Source of the DNA: Pantoea trifolii
GTDB lineage: Bacteria > Pseudomonadota > Gammaproteobacteria > Enterobacterales > Enterobacteriaceae
DNA length: 64,000 bases
Direction: 5' to 3'
Assembly: GCF_024506435.1 (NCBI RefSeq)
Contig: NZ_JANIET010000001.1
Location: 2,356,001-2,420,000 of the forward strand
Shown: positions 25,384 through 34,429 of the stretch, piece after piece
How positions within the stretch are numbered: the first letter of the stretch is position 1
How the letters are laid out: every line of letters starts with the position of its first letter
Made by a program: the position numbers and the translations under genes
The notes under the pieces: generated by a model
What the model was told of the DNA's origin: nothing
Seen by the model: the letters and a program-made list of their open reading frames with translations, nothing else
The model's database searches: none

Positions 25384-28300
25384 GAGGCCGCCGCCAGCGC
25401 AATAATCGGCTGAGGGCCGAGCCACACTTTGCCGCCCTCCACGCGCACCGGCCAGCAGCGCAGTTGATGGTCTGCGTTATCGAGGCTTTGTCCGTCGCGC
25501 AGCCGCACGCGCTGCTTGTAGAGCGGTGATATCACCACCGGCTCGCCCGCTACATCGCCGAGAATACCACGCGACAGCACGCTGGCTTGCGTGCCGGGCT
25601 CAATATCTTCCAGCGCATAAATCGCCTCGCCCAAGCGGAACAAGGCCACACGCTGGCCGCCCAGCCGCGCACCCATACCCGCAGACGGCGGGATAGCGTC
25701 GACAGGGCAAATGGCACTCCAGGGTTCTGCCGGCAACGTGGTGACCGGAATGCTGTCTGCTGTCGCTGGCTGACGCTGACCGCGCACCTGCACATAGTTG
25801 AGCGTCTCGTCGGGCTGCGCGCTGTTCACGGTGGCGGTAAACAAGGCGCGACGCGAAGGATCCTGCAGCGTGCTGTGCCATTCGCACTGATAGCGATCCA
25901 CTACGCGCTGCATCTCCTGCTCCAGTTGCGCGGCCATGCCAAGTGAATCCTCGATCACCACCTGACGCAGATAGTCGAGTCCACCTTCCATGTTATCCAT
26001 CCACACGCTGGTGCGCTGCAGACGATCGGCGGTGCGGATATAGAACATCAAAATACGGTCAACGTAGCGCAGCAGGGTTTCATCATCAAGATCGCTGGCA
26101 AACAGATCGGCATGACGCGGTTTCATCCCGCCGTTGCCGCAGACATACAGGTTCCAGCCTTTTTCCGTGGCGATTACGCCAATGTCCTTGCTCTGCGCTT
26201 CGGCGCATTCACGCGTGCAGCCGGAAACCGCCATTTTAATTTTGTGCGGTGCGCGCAGCCCTTTGTAGCGATTCTCTAATGCGATGGCAAATGCGGTGGA
26301 ATCCTGCACGCCGTAGCGGCACCAGGTTGAACCAACGCAGGATTTTACCGTGCGCAGCGATTTGCCATAAGCGTGACCGGTTTCGAAACCCGCCGCGATT
26401 AAGTGTTCCCAGATATCCGGTAGCTGATCGAGCCGCGCACCGAACAGATCGATGCGCTGACCCCCGGTGATTTTGGTGTAGAGATCGTAACGGGCGGCTA
26501 CTTCACCAATCGCAATTAACCCTTGCGGCGTAATTTCACCGGCTGGCACACGCGGTACCACCGAATAGGTGCCATCTTTCTGGATGTTGGCGAAGTAGCG
26601 ATCGTTGGTATCCTGCAGCGGCAGATGTTCGGGCTTCAGTAAGTAGTCATTCCAGCATGATGCCAGCAATGATCCCACCAGCGGCTTGCACACTTCACAG
26701 CCCTGTCCGCGCCCGTTGAGCTGCAATAGCTGCTCGAAGGTGGTGATGTTGCCGACGCGGATCAGGTGATACAGCTCCTGACGTGAGTAGGCAAAGTGCT
26801 CGCAGAGATCCTTCTTCACTTCCACGCCCTGGCTGGCGAGCTGGAACTCCATCACCTGTTTGACTAATGCGCTACACCCACCGCAGCCGGTCGCCGCTTT
26901 GGTGCAGCTTTTGATCGCCGCCATGTCACCGCAGCCGCCCTGCACCGCGCCGCAAATGTCCGCCTTGCTGACGTTATGGCACGAGCAGATTTGCGCGCTG
27001 TCTGGCAACGCGGCGACGCCCGGCGCTTTAGCCGGCGCTCCCGCTAACTGAGGCAATATGAGGCTCTCTGGCTCTTCCGGTAGCGGTAACTGATTTAGCA
27101 TCATCTGCAGCAGGCTGGCGTAATCTGCGCTATCGCCCACCAGCACGCCGCCAAGCAGCGTTTTGCGATTTTTGCACACCACCAGTTTTTTGTAGATGCC
27201 CTTTGGATTATCGATCCACTGATAGCTTTGGCTGTCAGCGGTACGCCCGTGCGCATCGCCAAAAGAGGCCACTTCCACGCCGAGCAACTTCAGTTTCGTG
27301 CTCATGTCGGCACCGCTGAACGCCAGCTCTTCCTGCGCCAGCTGCGCCGCCAGTACGCGCGCCATTTGATACCCCGGCGCAACCAAACCGAAAATTTGCC
27401 CTTGCCACAGCGCGCATTCGCCAATCGCATAGACATCTGCGGCGCTGGTGGCGCAAGCGTCGTTGATCAGAATGCCACCGCGTTCGCCCAGTTGCAGTCC
27501 AGCGGCGCGCGCCAGTGCATCGCGCGGACGGATGCCGGCTGAAAATACCAGCAGGTCCGTTGCCAGCAGGCTGCCATCGGCAAAACGTAGTTGCAGGCTG
27601 CCATCCGGCAGGCTTTCAATCGCTTCAGTTTGCTTGCTGGTATGAACTTGTACGCCCAGTGCGCTGATTTTGCCGCGCAGCATCTGCGCGCCGCCGTCAT
27701 CCAACTGCACCGCCATCAGACGCGGCGCGAACTCCACCACATGGGTTTCCAGACCGAGCTGTTTCAATGCGTTGGCGGCTTCCAGTCCGAGCAGCCCGCC
27801 TCCAATCACCACTCCGCGCGTCGCCTTTCGGGCACAGTCAGCAATCGCATCCAGATCGGCCAGTGTGCGGTATACAAAACAACGCGCATGATCGTGGCCG
27901 GGAACCGGCGGTACAAACGGCACCGAGCCGGTCGCCAGCACCAGTTTATCCCAGCTCAATTCCGCGCCGCTGGTATCACGCAGGCTGCGTTTTGCACTGT
28001 CAATTGCCAGCACTTCACAACCGCTGCGCAGTTCGATGCCGTGTTGCTGGAAGAAGTTATCGCTGACCAGTGACAAATCGCCCGCACTTTTGCCGTTGAA
28101 GTATTCGGTAAGGTGCACGCGATCGTAGGCCATCTGCGGCTCATCGCCGTATACCACGATGTGATAGTGCTGATGCAGTTCACGACTCACCAGCTGTTCG
28201 AGAAAATGGTGGCTGACCATGCCGTGTCCAACCACGGCGAGAAGAGGTTTGCTCATCATCTGGCTTCCTGCAGCGCTTGGCTGCGTTGTGTTGTCGTCAA

Positions 28301-29447
28301 GACCGAACAGCGCGTTAATGCCCACCTGCGCGGCCTGTTGAAGTTGCGGTAGCAGCGTGCCTGCCGCCTGGCTGTCGCCAAACATCAGCACGCCGCGCAG
28401 TGCGCCATCGCGCAAAAACAGACGGCGATAGTGCTGGTGCAGCGGGTCAAAGCTGCTGATGGCGTCGCCTTCGCGGATATCGCCCGCACTGAACATCTCT
28501 ATGCCGCTGACTTTCAGCCGCGTACCGTTTTCCTGGTAGTGAAAGTCGGCCACGGGTTCACCCGCCAGTTGTGCTGCCAGTACGGCGGCCTGCGCCAGGC
28601 AAGGCGCAATCAAGCCAAAGGTTTCGCCGCTGATTTCGCAGCACTCGCCGAGCGCATACACATGCGGTAGCGCGGTCTGCAGTTGACGGTTAACCAGAAT
28701 GCCGCGCTGGCAAGGCACGCCCGCCGCCTGCGCCAACGCGATCTCCGGCTGCACGCCGATGGCGATCACCACCTGTTCCGCCGCGATAATCGCGCCGTCG
28801 CTGAGCGTGACGCTTTCCGCGTCAATGGCCTGCAAAGAGACGCCGAGCCGACAGCGAATACCGCGCTGTGTCAGATGCTGCTGCAAAAGCGCACCCGCTT
28901 TGGCATCCAGCTGGCGATCAAGCAGCCACGGGCGATGATGCAGCAGCGTGACGTCACGTCCACGCTGACGCAGCGCTGCTGCGGCTTCCACACCAATAAA
29001 TCCTCCGCCCAGCACCACCACCGGACCTTGCTGCGTTAGCATGGTTTCCACGTCTCGCACCGTGCGAAAACCCTGCACCTGTGGGCGATGGATGCCGGGC
29101 ATTTCCGGCATGCGCGGCCTCGAACCGCAGGCGAACACCAGCTTGTCCCAGTGCAGTCTGCGCTGGTCGGTTTGTACTGTGCGCGCAGGGATATCCACCT
29201 GCAGCGCCTCTTCACCCATCAGCAGTTGCACTTGATGTGCCGCATACCATTCGGGCGCGTGGAGCACCGTGTCAGCAAAGGCTTTTTCGCCCGCCAGCAC
29301 CGGCGACAGCAGCACCCGGTTATAATTGCCGTGCGGCTCACGGCCAATCACCGTGATGGCGTAGCGACCCGGCGCACGTTGCAGCAAGGTTTCCACCATG
29401 CGCATCGCCGCCATGCCGTTACCGATCACTACCAGTCGCTGCACCAT
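25380..29447 (-). CDS. NasC-NirB-NirD fusion: electron-transfer subunit joined to siroheme nitrite reductase
   Basis: A single 1,355-residue frame with three joined modules. Residues 1-390 are an FAD/NAD(P) pyridine-nucleotide disulfide oxidoreductase like NasC, the nitrate reductase electron-transfer subunit (LVVIGNGMAAMRMVE, VVLGGGFIGVEAAAALR). Residues 397 to about 1,240 are NirB: a second FAD/NADH module, a BFD [2Fe-2S] domain (CSCHNV...CGGC) and the siroheme-[4Fe-4S] domain (CVGSTWCRYG and SGCTRECAEAQ). The last 110 residues are NirD-like, a Rieske fold lacking cluster ligands (ISPLYKQRVRLRDG). In Klebsiella NasC and NasB are separate. At the junction, Met397-Met398 is preceded by AGGAAG at 28,269-28,264, so a free NirB could also be made. 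Reduces nitrite to ammonium. Confidence 0.92.
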   Translation of the reverse strand: MVQRLVVIGNGMAAMRMVETLLQRAPGRYAITVIGREPHGNYNRVLLSPVLAGEKAFADTVLHAPEWYAAHQVQLLMGEEALQVDIPARTVQTDQRRLHWDKLVFACGSRPRMPEMPGIHRPQVQGFRTVRDVETMLTQQGPVVVLGGGFIGVEAAAALRQRGRDVTLLHHRPWLLDRQLDAKAGALLQQHLTQRGIRCRLGVSLQAIDAESVTLSDGAIIAAEQVVIAIGVQPEIALAQAAGVPCQRGILVNRQLQTALPHVYALGECCEISGETFGLIAPCLAQAAVLAAQLAGEPVADFHYQENGTRLKVSGIEMFSAGDIREGDAISSFDPLHQHYRRLFLRDGALRGVLMFGDSQAAGTLLPQLQQAAQVGINALFGLDDNTTQPSAAGSQMMSKPLLAVVGHGMVSHHFLEQLVSRELHQHYHIVVYGDEPQMAYDRVHLTEYFNGKSAGDLSLVSDNFFQQHGIELRSGCEVLAIDSAKRSLRDTSGAELSWDKLVLATGSVPFVPPVPGHDHARCFVYRTLADLDAIADCARKATRGVVIGGGLLGLEAANALKQLGLETHVVEFAPRLMAVQLDDGGAQMLRGKISALGVQVHTSKQTEAIESLPDGSLQLRFADGSLLATDLLVFSAGIRPRDALARAAGLQLGERGGILINDACATSAADVYAIGECALWQGQIFGLVAPGYQMARVLAAQLAQEELAFSGADMSTKLKLLGVEVASFGDAHGRTADSQSYQWIDNPKGIYKKLVVCKNRKTLLGGVLVGDSADYASLLQMMLNQLPLPEEPESLILPQLAGAPAKAPGVAALPDSAQICSCHNVSKADICGAVQGGCGDMAAIKSCTKAATGCGGCSALVKQVMEFQLASQGVEVKKDLCEHFAYSRQELYHLIRVGNITTFEQLLQLNGRGQGCEVCKPLVGSLLASCWNDYLLKPEHLPLQDTNDRYFANIQKDGTYSVVPRVPAGEITPQGLIAIGEVAARYDLYTKITGGQRIDLFGARLDQLPDIWEHLIAAGFETGHAYGKSLRTVKSCVGSTWCRYGVQDSTAFAIALENRYKGLRAPHKIKMAVSGCTRECAEAQSKDIGVIATEKGWNLYVCGNGGMKPRHADLFASDLDDETLLRYVDRILMFYIRTADRLQRTSVWMDNMEGGLDYLRQVVIEDSLGMAAQLEQEMQRVVDRYQCEWHSTLQDPSRRALFTATVNSAQPDETLNYVQVRGQRQPATADSIPVTTLPAEPWSAICPVDAIPPSAGMGARLGGQRVALFRLGEAIYALEDIEPGTQASVLSRGILGDVAGEPVVISPLYKQRVRLRDGQSLDNADHQLRCWPVRVEGGKVWLGPQPIIALAAAS

Positions 29448-29457
29448 GGTTGTCCCC

Positions 29458-30246
29458 TTACGCCACAGCCGTTTGCTTTTCATACAGGAAATGCAGAATC
29501 CGTTGGCGCAGCTGGTGATAACGCGGCTCGTCGGCCAGCGCTACCCGTGAACGTGGACGCGGCAGGTCGATGTTGAGGATGTCACCGACCTGCGCGGCGG
29601 GGCCGTTGGTCATCATCAGCACGCGATCTGACAGCAACACCGCCTCATCGACATCGTGCGTAATCAGCACGATGGTGGTGTTGAGCTCCTGCTGGATGCG
29701 CATCACGCTGTCTTGCAGATGAGCGCGCGTCAGTGCATCCAGCGCGCCGAACGGTTCATCCAGCAGCAGCACACGCGGCTGCATGGCCAGCGCCCGCGCA
29801 ATACCGACACGCTGCTTCATGCCGCCGGAGATCTCCGACGGACGCTTATGCAGCGCGTGACTCATCTGCACGCGATTGAGGTTGTGTTCGATCCACTCGC
29901 TCATCTCACTTTTGCTCATCTTTCCTTTGAACACTTGCTGCACCGCCAGCTCCACGTTTTGGTAGGCGGTCAGCCACGGCAACAACGAATGGTTCTGGAA
30001 CACCACCGCACGCTCTGGACCGGGACCGCTGATTTCGCGGTTGTCACATAGCAACACGCCGCTACTCGGCTGTGTTAGGCCGGCGATCAGATTGAGAAGC
30101 GTAGACTTTCCGCAGCCGGAGTGACCAATCAGGCTGAGGGTTTCACCTTCCTGGATATCAAAACTGACGTTATCAAGGGCGAGGAACTCGCCGCCTGCGG
30201 TATTGAAGCGCTGGCTCATCTGCTGTACGCGAATAATTGGATTCAT
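29458..30246 (-). CDS. nasD: Nitrate ABC transporter ATP-binding protein
   Basis: A 262-residue ABC ATPase of the nitrate/sulfonate/taurine class. Walker A is GHSGCGKST near residue 40, the Q-loop is VVFQNHSLLPWLTAY, the signature is EISGGMKQRVGIARAL, Walker B is RVLLLDEPFGALDALT and the switch His is in LITHDVDEA. It powers import of nitrate with NasF and NasE. It ends 10 bases before the reductase fusion gene and is separated from nasE by 70 bases holding a REP-like element. NrtD is the cyanobacterial name; no NrtC-type extra domain is present. Confidence 0.93.
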   Translation of the reverse strand: MNPIIRVQQMSQRFNTAGGEFLALDNVSFDIQEGETLSLIGHSGCGKSTLLNLIAGLTQPSSGVLLCDNREISGPGPERAVVFQNHSLLPWLTAYQNVELAVQQVFKGKMSKSEMSEWIEHNLNRVQMSHALHKRPSEISGGMKQRVGIARALAMQPRVLLLDEPFGALDALTRAHLQDSVMRIQQELNTTIVLITHDVDEAVLLSDRVLMMTNGPAAQVGDILNIDLPRPRSRVALADEPRYHQLRQRILHFLYEKQTAVA

Positions 30247-30275
30247 TTTTCAATTCCCGGTGATTCTGAGTTTTC

Positions 30276-30300
30276 GGTCGCCATAAATGGCAACCCTACA
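30276..30300. repeat. REP-like element inside the nas operon
   Basis: GGTCGCCATAAATGGCAACC followed by CTACA, a family A copy with one mismatch in its right arm. It sits in the 70-base gap between nasE and nasD. Palindromes in such gaps can stabilise upstream mRNA or damp downstream expression; the effect here is not known. Confidence 0.75.
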
Positions 30301-30316
30301 AAGGCGTCGGATGCCC

Positions 30317-31192
30317 TTATTTTTCCCAGCTAAAGCGGCGTGCCAGTAGCATCAGCGCCTGTTCGAGCAGTAACCCGACCACGCCGATCACCACGATGGC
30401 GATCAGGATGTTTTCCACATTGAGGTTGTTCCACTCGTTCCAGATCCAGAAACCGATACCGAGCCCACCGGTGAGCATTTCTGCGGCGACAATCACCAGC
30501 CACGCGATGCCCATCGACAAACGCATGCCGGTTAACACCGCGGGCAGCACCGCCGGGAACAGAATGCGGCGCATCACTGTCCACTCATTGAGCCGCAGCA
30601 CGCGCGCCACATTGAGATAATCCTGCGGAATTCGCTGTACGCCTTCGGCGGTGTTGATCACCATCGGCCAGATGGAGCAGATGAAAATGGTCCAGCTTGA
30701 GGCCGGTTCAGCGCGCTGGAACAGCAGCAGGCCAATCGGTAACCAGGCAAGCGGACTGACCGGACGCAGCAACACGATGATCGGGTTGAGCATGTGCGCG
30801 ATAAAGGTAAAACGGCCAATCAGGAATCCGGCGGGAACGCCCACCAGTGCCGCCAGACTAAAGCCGATTGCCACCCGCTGCAGCGAAGCGACCACGTTCC
30901 AGCCGATGCCCTGATCGTTAGGCCCGTTGTTGTAAAACGGATCGGCAAACAGCGTGACGGCGGCTTGCCAGGTGGCGTACGGCGTGGGGAAGCCTTTGCT
31001 CGACATTGAGGCCAGTTGCCAGATAAACAGCAGCAAAATCAGGCCACAACTGGCGGGGATTAGCCGCTGCAGCAGAGGACGGAGCCAGCGTTGACTTCGA
31101 CGCGGTGCGGGCGTCACCTTGAGCGCAATCACCTGCGCGGGTTGCGCGGCGATCGGCGCGGCATCTAGCGTGCGTGCTTCAGATTTCATCAT
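30317..31192 (-). CDS. nasE: Nitrate ABC transporter permease
   Basis: A 291-residue inner-membrane permease. An N-terminal cytoplasmic stretch precedes the first helix (LIPASCGLILLLFIWQLAS), with about six helices in total. The BPD transport signature is near the C-terminal third (AVLPAVLTGMRLSMGIAWLV), the coupling site for NasD, and GFWIWNEWNNLNVENI is typical of NrtB proteins. It starts 8 bases after the nasF stop. Two adjacent ATG codons are possible starts. Confidence 0.93.
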   Translation of the reverse strand: MMKSEARTLDAAPIAAQPAQVIALKVTPAPRRSQRWLRPLLQRLIPASCGLILLLFIWQLASMSSKGFPTPYATWQAAVTLFADPFYNNGPNDQGIGWNVVASLQRVAIGFSLAALVGVPAGFLIGRFTFIAHMLNPIIVLLRPVSPLAWLPIGLLLFQRAEPASSWTIFICSIWPMVINTAEGVQRIPQDYLNVARVLRLNEWTVMRRILFPAVLPAVLTGMRLSMGIAWLVIVAAEMLTGGLGIGFWIWNEWNNLNVENILIAIVVIGVVGLLLEQALMLLARRFSWEK

Positions 31193-31200
31193 GACCTCAC

Positions 31201-32457
31201 TTAACTGCGTTTAAGGGCAAAACTGTCGGCATAAGCGGCGGGATTGCTGCCGTCCCACACCTTGCCGTCGAACAGCGTGCTGCTGCGCATCTCGCCGGCT
31301 GGGACGCTGATGCCGCCCACCGCGCTGGCGGCCTGTTTGTAGATATCAATTCGGTTGATCTGACGTGCCACTGCTGCGTAATCAGGCGCGGTTTGCACCA
31401 TGCCCCAGCGCTTCATCTGCGTCAGGAACCACATGCCGTCAGAAATCCACGGGAAGCTCACTTCACCGTCGCGGAAAAAGCGCATACCGTGCGCGTCCTG
31501 CCAGCGCTGACCGAGCCCGTTTTCGTACTGACCGAGCATGCGCCCTTCCAGCGTTTCCACTTTGGTGTTGATCCACGCGCGCCCGGCCAGCACCTGCGCG
31601 GTCTCTTTGCGGTTAGCGTCGGAGGCATCGATCCAGCGCGCGGCGTCCAGCACGGCGGCGGTCAGCGCGCGGGCGGTATTCGGGTTCTCTTGTACCCAGG
31701 CGGCGCGCGTGGCGAGAATTTTTTCCGGATGATCCGGCCAGATTTGCTGCGTGGTCGCGGCGGTAAAACCGATGTTGTCGCTGATGGCGCGCTGATTCCA
31801 CGGCTCGCCAACGCAGAAGCCACTCATGTTGCCCATCTTCATGTTCATCACCATTTGCGGTGGCGGGACCACCACGGTGCGCACATCCTCAAACGGGTCG
31901 ATTCCAGCGTTGGCCAGCCAGTAATAGAGCCACATGGCGTGCGTACTGGTTGGGAAGGTATGCGCGAAGGTCAAGCTGCCTTTCGCTTGACTGGCGATTA
32001 ACTTTTGCAGGCCGGCCGCATCGGTGACTTTCTGATCTTTAAGCTGATTCGCCAGTGTGATGGCCTGCCCGTTGTTGTTGAGCGTCATCAGGTTAGCCAT
32101 CTCATGCTGAGGCCCGGCAATGCCCAAATGCAGACCATAAATCATGCCGTACAACGCGTGCGCGGCGTCCAACTCACCAGCGGTGAGTTTGTCGCGCACT
32201 GCCGCCCAGCTGGCTTCTTTACTCGGTTGCAGCGTCAGGCCATATTTTTTATCGAAGCCTTTTACTGAGGCCATCACCACAGGCGCGCAGTCGGTGAGCG
32301 GAATAAAGCCGACGCGAATGTTGCTCTTTTCGGGCGCATCGGAACCGGCAGCCCACACCGCATTGCGTAATCCCGGCAGTAAATAGCTGCCACCGACCAC
32401 CGCGCTGCCCAGGAGAAATTGACGTCGTGACACCGTGAACCGCGTTTTGCTCATCAT
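31201..32457 (-). CDS. nasF: Nitrate ABC transporter periplasmic binding protein, Tat signal
   Basis: About 418 residues from the ATG at 32,457. A twin-arginine signal (SRRQFLLGSAVVGGSYLLPG) precedes the NrtA-type binding domain (VGFIPLTDCAPVVMASVKGF, HALYGMIYGLHLGI, FCVGEPWNQRAI), which captures nitrate or nitrite in the periplasm. AGGGA lies 5 bases before the first of two adjacent ATGs; a further in-frame ATG overlaps the AGGGA itself. It is the first gene of the operon, directly after a leader with antitermination signals. The Klebsiella name is nasF, the cyanobacterial one nrtA. Confidence 0.93.
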   Translation of the reverse strand: MMSKTRFTVSRRQFLLGSAVVGGSYLLPGLRNAVWAAGSDAPEKSNIRVGFIPLTDCAPVVMASVKGFDKKYGLTLQPSKEASWAAVRDKLTAGELDAAHALYGMIYGLHLGIAGPQHEMANLMTLNNNGQAITLANQLKDQKVTDAAGLQKLIASQAKGSLTFAHTFPTSTHAMWLYYWLANAGIDPFEDVRTVVVPPPQMVMNMKMGNMSGFCVGEPWNQRAISDNIGFTAATTQQIWPDHPEKILATRAAWVQENPNTARALTAAVLDAARWIDASDANRKETAQVLAGRAWINTKVETLEGRMLGQYENGLGQRWQDAHGMRFFRDGEVSFPWISDGMWFLTQMKRWGMVQTAPDYAAVARQINRIDIYKQAASAVGGISVPAGEMRSSTLFDGKVWDGSNPAAYADSFALKRS

Positions 32458-32479
32458 GCGCATCCCTAAAAAAAAAAGA

Positions 32480-32532
32480 ATAAAAAAAGGCGTCCTCCCG
32501 CATGTCGCAAAAACATGGGGCCGGACGCCTTT
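32480..32532 (-). terminator. Intrinsic terminator (attenuator) in the nas operon leader
   Basis: Read leftward, AAAGGCGTCC (32,532-32,523) pairs with GGACGCCTTT (32,495-32,486), with further pairing inside (CCCCATG with CATGCGGG, bulged), and is followed by seven T residues and then a longer T-rich tract. It lies between the sigma-54 start and the nasF ribosome site, so it is an attenuator rather than an operon end. Confidence 0.88.
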
Positions 32533-32565
32533 ATCCAAAGCACTCGCTTCACCGCCGTTGGCGAA
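32521..32565 (-). promoter_or_regulatory. ANTAR-type double hexaloop antiterminator RNA in the nas leader
   Basis: Hairpin P1 (32,565-32,548) is TTCGCC-AACGGC-GGTGAA and hairpin P2 (32,538-32,521) is TTGGAT-AAAGGC-GTCCGG. Both loops have six bases with A at position 1 and G at position 4, the known recognition pattern for ANTAR proteins. P2 uses the 5' strand of the terminator stem, so its formation excludes the terminator. This matches nitrate-responsive NasR antitermination in Klebsiella. Confidence 0.85.
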
Positions 32566-32591
32566 ACAAATGCGCAATGTCTGTAAGGTAA

Positions 32592-32607
32592 TGCAAAGCC
32601 TGTGCCA
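32592..32607 (-). promoter_or_regulatory. Sigma-54 promoter of the nas operon
   Basis: TGGCAC-AGGCT-TTGCA on the minus strand, a perfect -24/-12 consensus. The predicted start is near 32,581, giving a leader of about 124 bases, close to the length known for the Klebsiella nasF leader. It implies general nitrogen control by NtrC. Confidence 0.9.
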
Positions 32608-32653
32608 AAAATATCAGGCCGTTTTATCAAGCCTGGCGCTACAAATGCGCGGA

Positions 32654-32687
32654 GGGTGCGTCATTTTTGCACTGCGCTGACGCACCC
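32654..32687. repeat. Long palindrome upstream of the nas promoter (REP-like family B)
   Basis: GGGTGCGTCA (32,654-32,663) and TGACGCACCC (32,678-32,687) form a perfect 10-bp inverted repeat around a 14-base loop; a CTACG tail on the right resembles the family B elements near 21,860. It lies between the nasR stop and the nas promoter and lacks a T-tract, so it may end nasR mRNA decay or act as a boundary rather than terminate. Confidence 0.65.
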
Positions 32688-32690
32688 TAC

Positions 32691-32705
32691 GCACAGGGTT
32701 TGTGC
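32691..32705. promoter_or_regulatory. NtrC-type enhancer site
   Basis: GCAC-AGGGTTT-GTGC, the dyad with 7-base spacing typical of NtrC sites such as those before glnA. It is centred about 117 bases upstream of the predicted sigma-54 start, a normal enhancer distance. Only one clear site was seen. Confidence 0.65.
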
Positions 32706-32721
32706 AGCTACCTCCTTCGGG

Positions 32722-33942
32722 TTATGCCCTGAGCGTGGCGGCAACCGCCAGCACTGCCTGGGCAATTTCCAGCACCCGTTTGTTCTGGTTCATGGCGCTT
32801 TTACGCAGCGCCTGCCACGCATCCTGCTCGCTGAAACCGTGCTGCTGCATCAACCAGCTTTTCGCCTGATCGATAATTTTGCGTTCATCCAGTGAAGCGC
32901 GCATCGAGGCGAGTTCATCAGCCTGCGTCTGCAGACGCTGCGACTGCTCACGGATCAACGCCAGCACCGAACGCCCGAGTTGGGGCGCAAGGCCATTGCT
33001 GTCCAGCGTGGTTTCAGCGCCTGACAACCAGCTGGCACCCGCGACATAGAGCGAAAAACTGGCCTCTTCTCCGATGGCAATCGGCGGATGTTCGCTGTGC
33101 TGGGCAGCCGCAATCGCACACTGACAGCGGTGCATCAGCGTCGCGCACAGCGTATCTTCGATCTGTTTCATCTGATCGAGACGCGAGCTGAGCAGACTAA
33201 ACCACTGCAACACGCCATTTTCACCGCACTGTGCGCCGGTGCAGGCGATGCGTCTTAGCCGCTCAATCTGGCTGCTGGCATCGGCTATCGCCTGCCAGCG
33301 TTGCAGATTTTCCGCATCACAAAATTGGCTGAAGGTCGCAAAGCTTTGCTCCTGCGCAGCGATTAGCACTTGGATGCGCTGCCGTTGCGTCTCGGTAAAT
33401 GCACCGGCAGCGAAGCCCGCCGATCCGGTGGCGCGCTCCTGTCCGGCCAGCTCTTTGCCTTGCATAAAGCTAAATAGCGCGATTAATGCACGCGAGATGT
33501 CCGGCTCACTGGCGGTGTCCGCCGCTTCAAAGACCAGATTCAGTAAGGTGCAGATGATGTGATTAAACGCCTCCATCGCCTGCGCCTGCGTCACGGTGCG
33601 GCTGTGTACTTGCTGACGCAGCGCCGGTAGTCCGTCCAGCGCCTGAAGCGCAGTCGCGATCAACATGCAAAATCGGCTATAGCCGGGTTGCGCCTCTGCT
33701 TCTGGCAGCACCGCCATCGCACTCTGCTCACGCAATTCAACCTCGGCCGCGCGCTGTGCCAACTCTTCGCCAAACAATTGACCAGCTGAGCACAGCCAAA
33801 TATTGCTGGCTCCACGTTCACGCTGCAGCACATGGATCAATTCACTGATGGCGGTAATCTGTTCGCCGGTTCGCAACAGCCGTTGCAAACTGGCTATTTC
33901 GCTGGCACGGCTGGCACGCAGATAGTTCAAAGCCCGATTCAT
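32722..33942 (-). CDS. nasR: Nitrate-responsive transcription antiterminator NasR (NIT-ANTAR)
   Basis: A 406-residue cytosolic RNA-binding regulator. The NIT nitrate-sensing domain occupies about residues 35-310 (ISELIHVLQRERGASNIWLC at its start). The ANTAR domain is at the C-terminus (about 335-395), with SLDERKIIDQAKSWLMQQHG and SEQDAWQALRKSAMNQNKRV, the three-helix RNA-binding unit. Nitrate binding allows it to hold the nas leader in the antiterminated form; the matching double hexaloop hairpin lies 150 bases downstream. It is transcribed in the same direction as the operon it controls, as in Klebsiella. Confidence 0.94.
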   Translation of the reverse strand: MNRALNYLRASRASEIASLQRLLRTGEQITAISELIHVLQRERGASNIWLCSAGQLFGEELAQRAAEVELREQSAMAVLPEAEAQPGYSRFCMLIATALQALDGLPALRQQVHSRTVTQAQAMEAFNHIICTLLNLVFEAADTASEPDISRALIALFSFMQGKELAGQERATGSAGFAAGAFTETQRQRIQVLIAAQEQSFATFSQFCDAENLQRWQAIADASSQIERLRRIACTGAQCGENGVLQWFSLLSSRLDQMKQIEDTLCATLMHRCQCAIAAAQHSEHPPIAIGEEASFSLYVAGASWLSGAETTLDSNGLAPQLGRSVLALIREQSQRLQTQADELASMRASLDERKIIDQAKSWLMQQHGFSEQDAWQALRKSAMNQNKRVLEIAQAVLAVAATLRA

Positions 33943-34429
33943 TGTTTTCTCCAGCGGTTTAGCGGAGTAAACCGAGAATTAAGCAAAAGCCATGCCGTGC
34001 TGCGGGTAAAAGTGGCAGAATTGAGCCCGGAAATTCCGAAATTACGAAAATTGTTTCGTTGGGCAATCTTTTTTACTTATCATAAATAGATTAATCTTAT
34101 TTACCATTTTCGTTTGGCACTAACAGTGACCAAATGTCGTTGCGCATCCGCGCATCGCTAACTGCGACAAATAAATTAACTAAGCTTATCTATCACCGTG
34201 ACTATGTGTTTTATATCATCGGCCTGCGCTGCTTTTTCGCCCGCTAGCATGGGATTTCTCATGGTGCAATGGTTTGAATTCTCAAAAGTCTTAGGTAGAC
34301 TTAGTTCAGCACTATCTTTCTGTAATCTGACTGTTTTTTTGATGGCTTTCTCGCTGCCTAATCTGCCTGCCTTAAAGGCTCGTGCCGCAGATTACTCTGC
34401 AGCTAATCTGATGAAATTTGAGGATCATG
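33943..34429. other. Divergent intergenic region between nasR and the T6SS-like block
   Basis: About 490 bases, AT-rich from 34,060 to 34,330, with stop codons in most frames. It must hold the nasR promoter (left) and the promoter of the lipoprotein/T6SS genes (right). A 79-codon frame at 34,198-34,437 lacks a ribosome site and coding character. No operator was recognised. Confidence 0.4.
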
